Assembly: GCA_020848745.1 (NCBI GenBank)
Contig: JADLHM010000125.1
Span: 1-36,861 of the forward strand
Direction: 5' to 3'
DNA length: 36,861 bases
Source of the DNA: Deltaproteobacteria bacterium
GTDB lineage: Bacteria > Desulfobacterota > Binatia > UTPRO1
The notes under the pieces are model-generated. The model searched no databases and was not told the origin of the DNA. It worked only from the letters and a program-made list of their open reading frames with translations. The translations under genes were made by a program, and so were the position numbers. Position 1 is the stretch's first letter, and every line of letters starts with the position of its first letter. Shown here piece after piece: positions 1 through 7,732 of the stretch.

Positions 1-1
1 A

Positions 2-304
<303 letters not shown>

Positions 305-393
305 CACTACAGGCTGCTCGGGTCTCGTTTGAGAGCGCTTGTAGCACGGCTACGGGGCTGTAGCGTCGTGAGGCCGGGAGTTCTGAGACTGCG

Positions 394-543
394 ATGATGA
401 GAGATCAGATCGAGGCGTACGTCGCCGAGGCCGAGAACGAGTACCGCGGGGTCGCCCCGGTCGTCGAGTTGCGGGTCCGGAGCCCGATGATAGAAAAGCG
501 CCGCCCACCGTTGCGAGCCGACTCGAGAGGAGACCCACGATGA
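394..543 (+). CDS. Possible 49-residue leader-like ORF overlapping the mcd start
   Basis: This short frame begins ATGATG and ends with a TGA that overlaps the ATG of the next gene (ATGA at 540-543), an arrangement typical of translational coupling. The first 30 or so codons have the high GC third positions of the neighbouring genes (MMRDQIEAYVAEAENEYRG is the start). The last third does not, and it covers the Shine-Dalgarno sequence of the next gene. No clear ribosome binding site precedes it, only a GGGAG about 15 bases upstream. I do not recognise a family. It could be a real small protein, a gene remnant or chance. Confidence 0.25.
   Translation: MMRDQIEAYVAEAENEYRGVAPVVELRVRSPMIEKRRPPLRADSRGDPR
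526..532 (+). promoter_or_regulatory. Shine-Dalgarno sequence of mcd
   Basis: AGAGGAG lies seven bases before the ATG at 540. It is the best ribosome binding site in this interval and fixes the start of the acyl-CoA dehydrogenase-like gene. Confidence 0.7.
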
Positions 544-2165
544 GCGCCGACGCTACCGCGACCCTGCTTGCCGCCCTCGACCGCGCCCTCGAAACCGTCG
601 TCGCCAAAGGCACCGCGCGGACGAACCAGGGCAAGGACATCGACGCGCACCAGCCGCAGGCCGAACGTGTCGCGTACTTCGCGACCGAGGTCCGCGCCGC
701 GAAGTGTCTCGCCGAATATGCGGCCGGGGAGGGCAGTGCCGAACCGCACATCGACGACATGGCACTCCTCTTCGCGGCTGAGATTGCGAGCAAGGCCGCG
801 GGCCAGCTCGATGCGCACGCCGACGATCTCGGCATCAATCCCGGCTTCATCGACGAAACGCTCGCGACGCCTGTCGTGCGCGCTGCGATCCGCGCCGGCA
901 TGGCCGACGCGCGCGTCACGGCGATCGGCCGCCGCCAGCTCGAGATCCGCGGTGTCAACAACAGCCCGGCCGACGAGCTCTCCGCGATGACCCGCGACGC
1001 CGTCCGCCAGTTCGCGACCACCGAGGTCGCGCCGCTCGCCGAGCACATCCACCGCCACGACGACCTCGTGCCCGACGCGCTCATCGGCAAGATGGCCGAG
1101 CTCGGCTACTTCGGCATGGCCGTGCCCGAGGCGTACGGCGGTGGCGGCATGGGGAACCTCGCGATGATCATCACGACCGAGGAGCTCTCGGCCGTGTCGC
1201 TCGCCGCCGCCGGCAGCTTGATCACGCGTCCCGAGATCCTCACCAAGGCGCTCGTGAAGGGCGGCACCGACCGCCAGAAGGCGCACTGGCTGCCCCCCAT
1301 CGCCGCCGGCAAGATCATGGTCGGCGTCTCGGTGACGGAGCCCGACATCGGTTCCGACGTCGCGTCGATCACCTGCCGCGCCGAGCCCGTCGAGCGCGGC
1401 GGCGCGAAGGGCTGGGTGGTGAACGGCGCGAAGGCGTGGTGCACCTTCGCCGGCCGCGCCAACGTGCTGGCACTCCTCGCGCGCACCGACCCCGATCCGA
1501 AGCTCGGCGCCAAGGGCCTCTCGCTCTTCATCGTGCCCAAGGACGTGTTTCCCGGCCACGCCTTCGAGATGCGCCAGCCGACCGGCGGTTCGCTCACCGG
1601 CAAGGCCGACGCGACGCCCGGCTACCGCGGCATGCACTCCTACACCCTCATGTTCGACAACTTCTTCGTGCCCGCCGAGAACCTGGTCGGCGAGGAGGGC
1701 GGCGTCGGCAAGGGCTTCTATCTGCAGATGGCGGGCTTCGCGGCCGGCCGCCTCCAGACCGGCGGCCGCGCGACCGGTCTCGCGCAGGCGGCGCTGCAGC
1801 GTACCTGCGAGTACGCGAACGACCGCAAGCAGTTCGGGAAGCCGATCGGCCAGTACGGCCTCACGCAGTACAAGCTCGGTCGCATGGCGACGCACATCGC
1901 GGCCGCCCGCCAGCTCACGTACACGGCGGCGCGCATGATGGACGAGAACGAGTCGATCGCCCTCGAGCCCGCCATGGCGAAGCTCTTCTCCTCGGATGTC
2001 GCGGTGTGGGTGACGCAGGAGGGCCAGCAGCTGCACGGCGGCTGGGGCTACGCCGAGGAGTTCCCGATCTCGCGCTACGTCGTCGACGCGACGGTGCTGC
2101 CGATCTTCGAGGGCGTGAAGCCGATCCTCGAGCTCAAGGTGATCGCGCGGAACCTGCTCGGCTGA
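540..2165 (+). CDS. mcd: (2S)-methylsuccinyl-CoA dehydrogenase-like acyl-CoA dehydrogenase
   Basis: A 541-residue FAD flavoprotein. Ordinary acyl-CoA dehydrogenases have about 380-400 residues. This one has an extra N-terminal region of about 150 residues before the catalytic part, which starts near residue 145 (LSAMTRDAVRQFATTEVAPL). That is the architecture of methylsuccinyl-CoA dehydrogenase, which oxidises (2S)-methylsuccinyl-CoA to mesaconyl-CoA in the ethylmalonyl-CoA pathway. Signatures seen are VSVTEPDIGSDVASI (FAD/substrate loop), YANDRKQFGKPIG and QLHGGWGYAEEFPISRYVVD. The likely catalytic base is Glu524 in the IFEG motif near the C-terminus. An AGAGGAG site precedes the ATG. Crotonyl-CoA carboxylase/reductase and a cobalamin adenosyltransferase of the same pathway lie at 17-19.6 kb, which supports the specific call. 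A long-form acyl-CoA dehydrogenase of other specificity is the alternative. Confidence 0.85.
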   Translation: MSADATATLLAALDRALETVVAKGTARTNQGKDIDAHQPQAERVAYFATEVRAAKCLAEYAAGEGSAEPHIDDMALLFAAEIASKAAGQLDAHADDLGINPGFIDETLATPVVRAAIRAGMADARVTAIGRRQLEIRGVNNSPADELSAMTRDAVRQFATTEVAPLAEHIHRHDDLVPDALIGKMAELGYFGMAVPEAYGGGGMGNLAMIITTEELSAVSLAAAGSLITRPEILTKALVKGGTDRQKAHWLPPIAAGKIMVGVSVTEPDIGSDVASITCRAEPVERGGAKGWVVNGAKAWCTFAGRANVLALLARTDPDPKLGAKGLSLFIVPKDVFPGHAFEMRQPTGGSLTGKADATPGYRGMHSYTLMFDNFFVPAENLVGEEGGVGKGFYLQMAGFAAGRLQTGGRATGLAQAALQRTCEYANDRKQFGKPIGQYGLTQYKLGRMATHIAAARQLTYTAARMMDENESIALEPAMAKLFSSDVAVWVTQEGQQLHGGWGYAEEFPISRYVVDATVLPIFEGVKPILELKVIARNLLG

Positions 2166-2195
2166 GCACGGTGTCGTCGTGATGCGACTCCCATT

Positions 2196-2333
2196 CGCCG
2201 GCGGGCGGGTGGGGGTCGCTCTTCGGCTCCTGGTTCCTGGAGCCCAGCCCTTACTGCCCGCCGGCGATTCTGCGCATCGGGGTCAAGGGAGCTGTCCGTC
2301 GCCTCAGGGCGACCCCCACCCACCCGGCGCCGG
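2196..2333 (+). repeat. Structured intergenic repeat, copy A1 (plus orientation)
   Basis: About 138 bp with G+C-rich terminal arms: 2207-2219 is the exact reverse complement of 2309-2321 (GCGACCCCCACCC), and pairing continues imperfectly outward. The interior carries a core around 2243-2266 (CCCAGC...A..GCCCGCCG) and a second block at 2279-2294 (GGGTCAAGGGAGCTG). Both recur in three other copies in this window. The reverse complement of 2433-2560 aligns with it over the whole interior. It does not look like coding sequence. Confidence 0.7.
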
Positions 2334-2432
2334 CCGCGCGTCGCACCGCACGCCGCCGCGCCCTGCCTCTGCTCGCCGCGCGCGGCTTCTTGTTCCTCGG
2401 CCTCTGCCTGGGCGCGCCGCGAGCGTTCGCGC

Positions 2433-2560
2433 CGCGGGGGTGGCGGGGCGTCTTGCGAGCGACAGACAGCTCGCTTGACCCCGCGCCATGGGGGTAGCGG
2501 CGGGCCCTGAGCGCTGGGCTCCAGCGGCCGGGAGCCGCAAGACGCCCCGCCACCCCCGCG
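2433..2560 (-). repeat. Structured intergenic repeat, copy A2 (minus orientation)
   Basis: Bases 2433-2457 and 2536-2560 form a perfect 25-bp inverted repeat around a 78-base interior. The interior, read on the minus strand, matches copy A1: the CCCAGCGC...GCCCGCCG core (2499-2518) and TCAAGCGAGCTG (2467-2478). A1 and A2 thus face each other across a spacer of about 100 bp. Between mcd (ends 2165) and the next gene's stop (2587) I see only this repeat pair and its spacer, with no convincing gene. Confidence 0.75.
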
Positions 2561-2586
2561 AGACCAACCTTCGATCGCGGCGCGCC

Positions 2587-3696
2587 CTAGAGGTCGTTGC
2601 GGTCGAACACTTCGAGATCGACCGTGGTCGTGTTGTTCTCCGGGTTCTGCGCGTCGTCGACGTCGGGGTCGGTGTCGAGCGCGACCGCGTTCACGTCGAA
2701 GGTGCAGCGAAAGGGGATCTTGGTCGACACCGAGATGACGTTCTCGAGCTTCACGGTCGCGACGACGCTCGCCTTGATCTTGCCGCCGAGCGGGACGTTC
2801 GCGGTCGCCTGGAGGCCGGGGGCGCCCGCGTCGGCGTCGAGCTGCGTCACGGCGCCGCCGCCGCACGAATTGCCGCTGATCGTGAGCTCGTACGGGCGGC
2901 TGACGGGGGCGATCGGACCGAACTCGACATTCGACACCTCGAGCTTGATCGTCTTGCTGCTCGTGGCGTCGCCGGTTCCGATGTTGACCTTGGTCGCTTT
3001 GGCGACCTTGATCAGGAGGTCGGGACCCTCGGCGCGCGTCGACGCGATGCCGTCCGCACCGGAATCGACCACGGCCTGGTTCGCGGTGCAGGCGTTGCCG
3101 ACGGGCACGAGCTGCACGTCGTCGCCGGCGCCGAAGTTGTTGGCGGTGGTGTCGGCGACGAGGTTCGGGCCGCAGAGCACGACGTCGGTGTTCGGCGCGG
3201 CCGTGCCGGCCGCGAGGAGCTGGACGTCGTCGCCGGCGGGCGCGAGTGTCTGGGCGACGCCGTCGGCGCCGGCGATCACGCACGGCGTGTTGGCCGGCGG
3301 AACGCCGATCGTGATGCCGCTCGGGTACGTGTCGTCGCCGCCGAGCGGGGTTTCGGGGATGCCGTTCGGCCCGGTGTCGACGACCACGCGGTTGGCGTTC
3401 TGGCAGGCGGCGCCGAGCGCGATCAGCTGGACGTCGTCGCCCGCGGCGACGCTCTCGACGATCTTGTTGGCCCCGCAGCGGATCTCGTTGCGATTCGGGG
3501 TCGCGCCGCCGACGGGGGCGGCCTGGATGTCGCCGGCCGCCGCGCTCGTATTGCAGAGGCCGTCGGCGCCGGTGTCGAAGACGATCGAGCTCTGCTGGCC
3601 GGTGCCGGGGGCGATCACCTGCTGGTCGGCGTGCAGCGGCGTCGCGGCAGAGAGGGCGACGAGCGCGTAGACGAGGGTGGAGCCGAGATGGCGCAT
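2587..3696 (-). CDS. Secreted protein with internal GDDVQL repeats, function unknown
   Basis: A 369-residue protein with a Sec signal peptide (MRHLGSTLVYALVALSAATPLHA, cleaved after ALHA-type residues). The start is fixed by GGAGGT five to six bases before this ATG; an in-frame ATG further upstream lacks a site. After the signal, about 190 residues consist of degenerate units of about 45-50 residues: a D-x-G-A/P-D/N-G-I/L turn, a short Thr/Ala linker, then a G/A-GDDVQL-x-x-x-G element. GDDVQL occurs exactly three times, and related GGDD and AAGDIQ variants mark further units. The last 150 residues look like a single beta-rich domain (LLIKVAKATKVNIGTG onward). It is transcribed divergently from the sulfatase, 129 bp away. 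The Asp-rich turns suggest metal binding or a beta-propeller-like fold, but that is inference and I recognise no family function. Confidence 0.8.
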   Translation of the reverse strand: MRHLGSTLVYALVALSAATPLHADQQVIAPGTGQQSSIVFDTGADGLCNTSAAAGDIQAAPVGGATPNRNEIRCGANKIVESVAAGDDVQLIALGAACQNANRVVVDTGPNGIPETPLGGDDTYPSGITIGVPPANTPCVIAGADGVAQTLAPAGDDVQLLAAGTAAPNTDVVLCGPNLVADTTANNFGAGDDVQLVPVGNACTANQAVVDSGADGIASTRAEGPDLLIKVAKATKVNIGTGDATSSKTIKLEVSNVEFGPIAPVSRPYELTISGNSCGGGAVTQLDADAGAPGLQATANVPLGGKIKASVVATVKLENVISVSTKIPFRCTFDVNAVALDTDPDVDDAQNPENNTTTVDLEVFDRNDL

Positions 3697-3825
3697 GGAG
3701 ACCTCCGGGCGCATGGCGTTGAGACCGCCGTACTCGACCGCGGGGCGTTGGCGCAACCGGATTCTACTTGCCTCCGCCGCGTTGCGCGCGTTACGACCGA
3801 GACGTCCCTGATCATGGAGGTTCCC

Positions 3826-5895
3826 ATGCGAGTCGCGCGTGCCGTCGGGTCTCTCTGGTGTCGGTTCCTCCTCGCCGCCGCCGTCGTGCTCGCGTCGGCG
3901 CCGCGCACCGACGCGGGGTGCACGACGAGTCAGGACGCCGGGCTGGTCCGCAGGGCCCTCAACCAGGGTATGCGCTGCGCCGACAAGCGCCTGCGCTCCG
4001 GCCCGTTCGCGACCTGCAACGTGACGTCGCCGCCCGCATGCGCCGGGACGCTCGTCGCGGACGCGATCGCGATCGCCTACGGGGCGAACCACCCGCCGGC
4101 GGCGGCGGTCGTCGACCGCAGCGGACTCCGCGACCAGCTGCGCTGCCAGAAGAAGATCGGCACCGCCGCCGCGAGCTACGTCGGGTCGAAGCTCAAGGAC
4201 CTCGCGAACGGCAAGGATCCGATCGAAGCCGAGGCGCGGGCCCGGAAGCAGCTCGACAAGCTGCCGACCTACTGCCTCGTCGACGTGCTCCAGGACCCGA
4301 GCACGATGCATGTGCCCTCGGTCGGACCGCAGTGCGCCGCCGCGGCGCCCGCGACGCCGGGCGCTCCGGCCGACGCGGCCGCGCTTCGCGATTGCCTCGG
4401 CACGCTGCTCGGCGTCTGGGTCGACCGCTACGGTCCGGATCCGCAGCCGCTGCGCCCGAACATCCTCTTCATCCTGACCGACGACCAGCGCTGGGACACG
4501 ACGGGCCCGGTGCACTCGCCGAGCGGCTCGACCGACGTGATGGCGCGGACGCGCGCCGAGCTCGCCGCCGGCGGCGTCGCGCTCACGCAGGCGTTCATCA
4601 CGACGCCGCTCTGTTGCCCGAGCCGGGCGAGCATCCTCTCCGGCCAGTACGCGCACCGGACGGGCGTCTACAAGAACGGCGGCAACAACGGCGGTGTCGA
4701 CGACTTCGAGTTCTCCGCGCCGGGTGTGCCGGGCCTCTCGGCCGACGCGCTCCCCGTCTGGCTGCAGGGCGCCGGGTACCGCACGAGCCTGATCGGCAAG
4801 TACCTGAACGGCTACGGGCAGCTCTGGCAGAGCGGCGACCCGCCGTACGTCCCGCCGGGCTGGACCGAGTGGCGCGGCATGAAGAACGTCGCGTTCTACG
4901 ACTACGTGATCGTCGAGCCCGACGGCCTGGGCGGCTACGGGGAGGTCTCGTACGGCAGCGCCGAGAGCGACTATTCGACCGACGTGCTGCGCGAGAAGGC
5001 CAAGGCCTTCATCAGCGCGAGCGTCGCGGCCGGCGAGCCCTTCTTCCTCTATCTCGCGTTCAAGGCGCCCCACCTGCCGCAGATCCCCGCGCCGCGCCAC
5101 GACGGACTCTTCCAGAGCGTCGCGCCGTGGCGCCCGCCGAGTTGGAACGAGGCCGACGTCTCGGACAAGCCGACCTGGCTCCAGGGCGAGCCGCTGCAGG
5201 ACGCCGCCGAGCTCGACCAGATCCGCATCGATCAGCTCGAGATGCTCCAGGCGGTCGACGAGGCGATCGGCGGCAACCCGAGCTTCGGCATCACCGGGAT
5301 CATGGAGCATCTGCGGAACCTCGGCGTCGCCGACGACACGCTCGTCGTGTTCTTGGGCGACAACGGGTGGCTCTGGGGCGAGCACCGCCTGCGCGGCAAG
5401 AATCAGCCCTACGAGGAATCGATCCGGTCGCCGATGCTCGTGCGCTATCCGAAGCTCGCGCCGCTGCCGCGCGTCGAGACGCGCTTCGCGCTCAACGTCG
5501 ACCTGGCCCCGACCTTCGCCGAGCTCGCGGGCGTCGGCGTGCCGATCGCGCAGGACGGTGCGAGCCTCGTACGAATCCTCGACGGCACGCAGGCCGCGGG
5601 CACCTGGCGCGCCGACGTCCTCGCCGAGGCGTGGCCGGGAAGCCATCCGTGGGCGCTCGTCCGCGAGGCGCAATGGAAGTACATCGAGATCCCGCTCACA
5701 CCGGGTGATCCGGCGACCGCGTTCGAGCGCGAGCTCTACGACCTCGACGCCGATCCGTACGAGCTCGCGAACGTCGCGGACGACGTTCAGAACGCGGCGC
5801 GCGCCGCGGCGATGGCGATGCGTCTCCGCGAGCTCCGTCCGAACTGGCCCGTAGACTCGGATCCGGAGGGCCCCGACCCGGCCGAGGACGAGTAG
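3826..5895 (+). CDS. Secreted formylglycine-dependent sulfatase with an N-terminal Cys-rich domain
   Basis: A 689-residue exported arylsulfatase-family hydrolase. The start is set by GGAGG five bases before ATG 3826, followed by a signal peptide (residues 1 to about 30). Residues 32-200 are a Cys-containing helical domain (QLRCQKKIGTAAASYVGSKL is its clearest part) that is not part of the sulfatase fold. The catalytic domain begins at RPNILFILTDDQRWDT, with Asp219/Asp220 as metal ligands. The CCPSRASILSG signature follows, in which Cys263 is the residue expected to be oxidised to formylglycine. Further on are FLGDNGWLWGEHRLRGKNQ and a C-terminal ELYDLDADPYELANV block typical of the family. 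The N-acetylglucosamine-6-sulfatase-like CCPSR variant suggests a sulfated glycan substrate, but specificity cannot be read from sequence. No formylglycine-generating enzyme is encoded nearby. Confidence 0.9.
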   Translation: MRVARAVGSLWCRFLLAAAVVLASAPRTDAGCTTSQDAGLVRRALNQGMRCADKRLRSGPFATCNVTSPPACAGTLVADAIAIAYGANHPPAAAVVDRSGLRDQLRCQKKIGTAAASYVGSKLKDLANGKDPIEAEARARKQLDKLPTYCLVDVLQDPSTMHVPSVGPQCAAAAPATPGAPADAAALRDCLGTLLGVWVDRYGPDPQPLRPNILFILTDDQRWDTTGPVHSPSGSTDVMARTRAELAAGGVALTQAFITTPLCCPSRASILSGQYAHRTGVYKNGGNNGGVDDFEFSAPGVPGLSADALPVWLQGAGYRTSLIGKYLNGYGQLWQSGDPPYVPPGWTEWRGMKNVAFYDYVIVEPDGLGGYGEVSYGSAESDYSTDVLREKAKAFISASVAAGEPFFLYLAFKAPHLPQIPAPRHDGLFQSVAPWRPPSWNEADVSDKPTWLQGEPLQDAAELDQIRIDQLEMLQAVDEAIGGNPSFGITGIMEHLRNLGVADDTLVVFLGDNGWLWGEHRLRGKNQPYEESIRSPMLVRYPKLAPLPRVETRFALNVDLAPTFAELAGVGVPIAQDGASLVRILDGTQAAGTWRADVLAEAWPGSHPWALVREAQWKYIEIPLTPGDPATAFERELYDLDADPYELANVADDVQNAARAAAMAMRLRELRPNWPVDSDPEGPDPAEDE

Positions 5896-5953
5896 GCGAG
5901 GTGGATCATTCCCAGGTCGCCGAGAAGCAGGAGCGGGGCGATGAGGCCCCGGC

Positions 5954-7159
5954 TCATGGAATGACGCCTTTCTCTTTGAGCGTGCCGATCGCCTCCCAGT
6001 CGTGGCCCAGCTCGAGCAGGATCTCCTCGGTGTGCTGGCCGCACTCGGGCGAGACGCCGCCGGGCGCCCATGGGGTGCCGGAGAAGTCGATCGGCGTCGC
6101 CACCATGCGCGCGGTGCCGCCCTCGGCGACGGGCACGTCGACCCAGCAGCCGGCCGCCTCGGCCTGCGGGTCGGCGATCACCTCGGTGGTTGTCTGTACC
6201 GGGGCCCACCACATGCCGGCGCGATCGAAGGCCTCGCCCCATTCGGCGAGCGTGCGGGTGGCGAAGAGAGCGTCCAGCAGGCCGATAAGCTCGGCGACGT
6301 TCTCGCGCCGCGCCCGCATGGTGGCGAAGCGGGGGTCTTCGAGCCACTCGGGTCGCTCGATGGCGCGCACCAGATCGGGCCAGTGCCGCTGGCCCTGCAG
6401 GCCGAGCAGCCAGAACCACTTCTCGTCCCCGGCGCGGTAGGCGCTGATCACCGGGTTGGGCGTTGCCTCGCGCGTCATCGGCGTGGCCTCGATGCCGAGG
6501 CGGAGCGCCGCGTTGGTGTCCCAGCCGAGCACGTAGACGCCGACGCGCAGGAGGGACGTGCTGACGAGCTGCCCGCGCCCGCTGCGCGCCCGCGCCAGCA
6601 GGGCCGCCGAGACGCCGCCGGCGAGCATCATGCCGGCGGTGTGATCGCCCATGGCGCCGCGTTGGAAGGGCGGGGGGGCGTCCGGCGTGGTGAGTGCGGC
6701 GGCGATACCGGCGCGCGACCAGAAGGCGCCGATGTCGTACGACGGGCGATCGGCGTCCGGCCCGTGCTGGCCGTAGCCGGTGACCAGCCCGTAGACGAGG
6801 CGCGGGTAACGCGCCGACAGGCCGGGCCAGTCGAGACCGAGCCGCGCCAGAGCGGCGGGACGCATGTTCGTCAGGAAGACGTCGGCGCGCGCGAGCAGCT
6901 GATGCGCGATGCGCCTGCCGTCCTCGCTGCCGAGATCGAGCGCGATGCTGCGCTTGCCGCGGTTGTCGAGCTCGAAGGGCGGGTTGGCGGGCAGCTCGAC
7001 GCCGGCGACCGTCAGGTACAAGCCGCGGAAGGGGTCGCCGTCGTGGGGTTCGATCTTCACCACGTGCGCGCCCCAGTCGGCGAGCACCGCACCGGCCGAC
7101 GGCCCTGCGACCCACAAGCCGAGATCGACGACCGTGACGCCTTCCAGGGGACCGGGCAT
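5954..7159 (-). CDS. Class III CoA-transferase (CaiB/BaiF family)
   Basis: A 401-residue cytoplasmic enzyme that moves CoA between carboxylic acids. The N-terminus MPGPLEGVTVVDLGLWVAGP and the following LADWGAHVVKIEPHDGDPFR are the family's CoA-binding start. The catalytic Asp is Asp172 in AMGDHTAGMMLAGG, matching the conserved position of the CaiB family. Length is normal (380-420). It is the last gene of the minus-strand run and starts 11 bp after the stop of a hotdog thioesterase gene, so the two probably act on the same acyl-CoA pool. The substrate is unknown; family members act in carnitine, bile-acid, oxalate and aromatic degradation. Confidence 0.88.
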   Translation of the reverse strand: MPGPLEGVTVVDLGLWVAGPSAGAVLADWGAHVVKIEPHDGDPFRGLYLTVAGVELPANPPFELDNRGKRSIALDLGSEDGRRIAHQLLARADVFLTNMRPAALARLGLDWPGLSARYPRLVYGLVTGYGQHGPDADRPSYDIGAFWSRAGIAAALTTPDAPPPFQRGAMGDHTAGMMLAGGVSAALLARARSGRGQLVSTSLLRVGVYVLGWDTNAALRLGIEATPMTREATPNPVISAYRAGDEKWFWLLGLQGQRHWPDLVRAIERPEWLEDPRFATMRARRENVAELIGLLDALFATRTLAEWGEAFDRAGMWWAPVQTTTEVIADPQAEAAGCWVDVPVAEGGTARMVATPIDFSGTPWAPGGVSPECGQHTEEILLELGHDWEAIGTLKEKGVIP

Positions 7160-7170
7160 GGCTCACCTCC

Positions 7171-7608
7171 TCAAGGCGCGACGGGCGCGTCGCCGCGCAG
7201 GAAGAATTTGCCGGTCGAGCGTGCCAGCCGCTCGCCGTCGCGGCGGATCTCCGCTTCGACCACCCAGTAGCGCGGGTGCGATCGATCGGTCACGACGGCG
7301 CTCGTCTCGAGCGGCGTCTCCACCGGCACCGGGCGCTCGTAGCGGACCGCCAGCTCGCCGGTGACGACCCGGCGATCGGCGGTGAAGAAGACGGCGGCGC
7401 AGGACATCTCGTCCAGTACGGCGGCGACGATGCCACCGTGCGCGATGCCGGGTGCGCCGTGGAAGCGGTCGCCGATGACGTGCCGGGACTCGATGCGCTC
7501 GCCGCGGCGGCGAAACCGGAGCCGGAGTCCGACCGGGTTCGCCGGCGAGCAGCCGAAGCAGCCGCCGTCTTCGGGAAAGGTCGCCTCGACGTCGTCGGGA
7601 AGCGGCAC
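7171..7608 (-). CDS. PaaI-like hotdog-fold acyl-CoA thioesterase
   Basis: A 145-residue hotdog protein if started at GTG 7608 (PLPDDVEATFPEDGGCFGC). Family motifs are the CFGCSPANPVGLRLRF entry and GIAHGGIVAAVLDEMSCAA, whose HGG and Asp/Glu lie in the active site of PaaI/4HBT thioesterases. The frame stays open upstream, and an ATG at 7686 would add 26 Arg/Gly-rich residues that look unlike the family, so I prefer the GTG. Neither start has a strong ribosome binding site. It likely hydrolyses acyl-CoA and is paired with the CoA-transferase downstream. Confidence 0.8.
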   Translation of the reverse strand: MPLPDDVEATFPEDGGCFGCSPANPVGLRLRFRRRGERIESRHVIGDRFHGAPGIAHGGIVAAVLDEMSCAAVFFTADRRVVTGELAVRYERPVPVETPLETSAVVTDRSHPRYWVVEAEIRRDGERLARSTGKFFLRGDAPVAP

Positions 7609-7732
7609 AGTCGAGGCTATGCCTCGGAGCCTCCGCCCGAGGCAACCCCGGGGAACCCGAGCGCCGCCCGGGCGCAGTGCGACCATGGACGCTCGTGCGA
7701 CGGGCGGGCGGCGCACCCGCATCGTCGCTGGC

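Noticed and set aside
341-353. Small hairpin GTAGC-ACG-GCTAC after the GNAT gene
   Set aside because: The stem is five pairs without a following T-run, which is too weak to call a terminator.
405-2036. 543-codon open frame on the minus strand opposite mcd
   Set aside because: It is a GC-driven antisense shadow: composition is dominated by Arg/Gly/Ala/His with no domain, and the opposite strand encodes a clear flavoprotein.
2179-2567. Several 85-100-codon frames in the gap after mcd
   Set aside because: Pro/Arg-rich translations without start signals. The DNA there is explained by two inverted repeat elements.
3721-3780. TAGAAT on the minus strand as a -10 box for the repeat protein
   Set aside because: It matches the -10 consensus in 5 of 6 bases, but nothing resembling a -35 box lies at the right distance.
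3697-5673. Minus-strand extension of the secreted repeat protein to over 1000 codons
   Set aside because: The extension is antisense to the sulfatase. The signal peptide and the GGAGGT site fix the real start at 3696.
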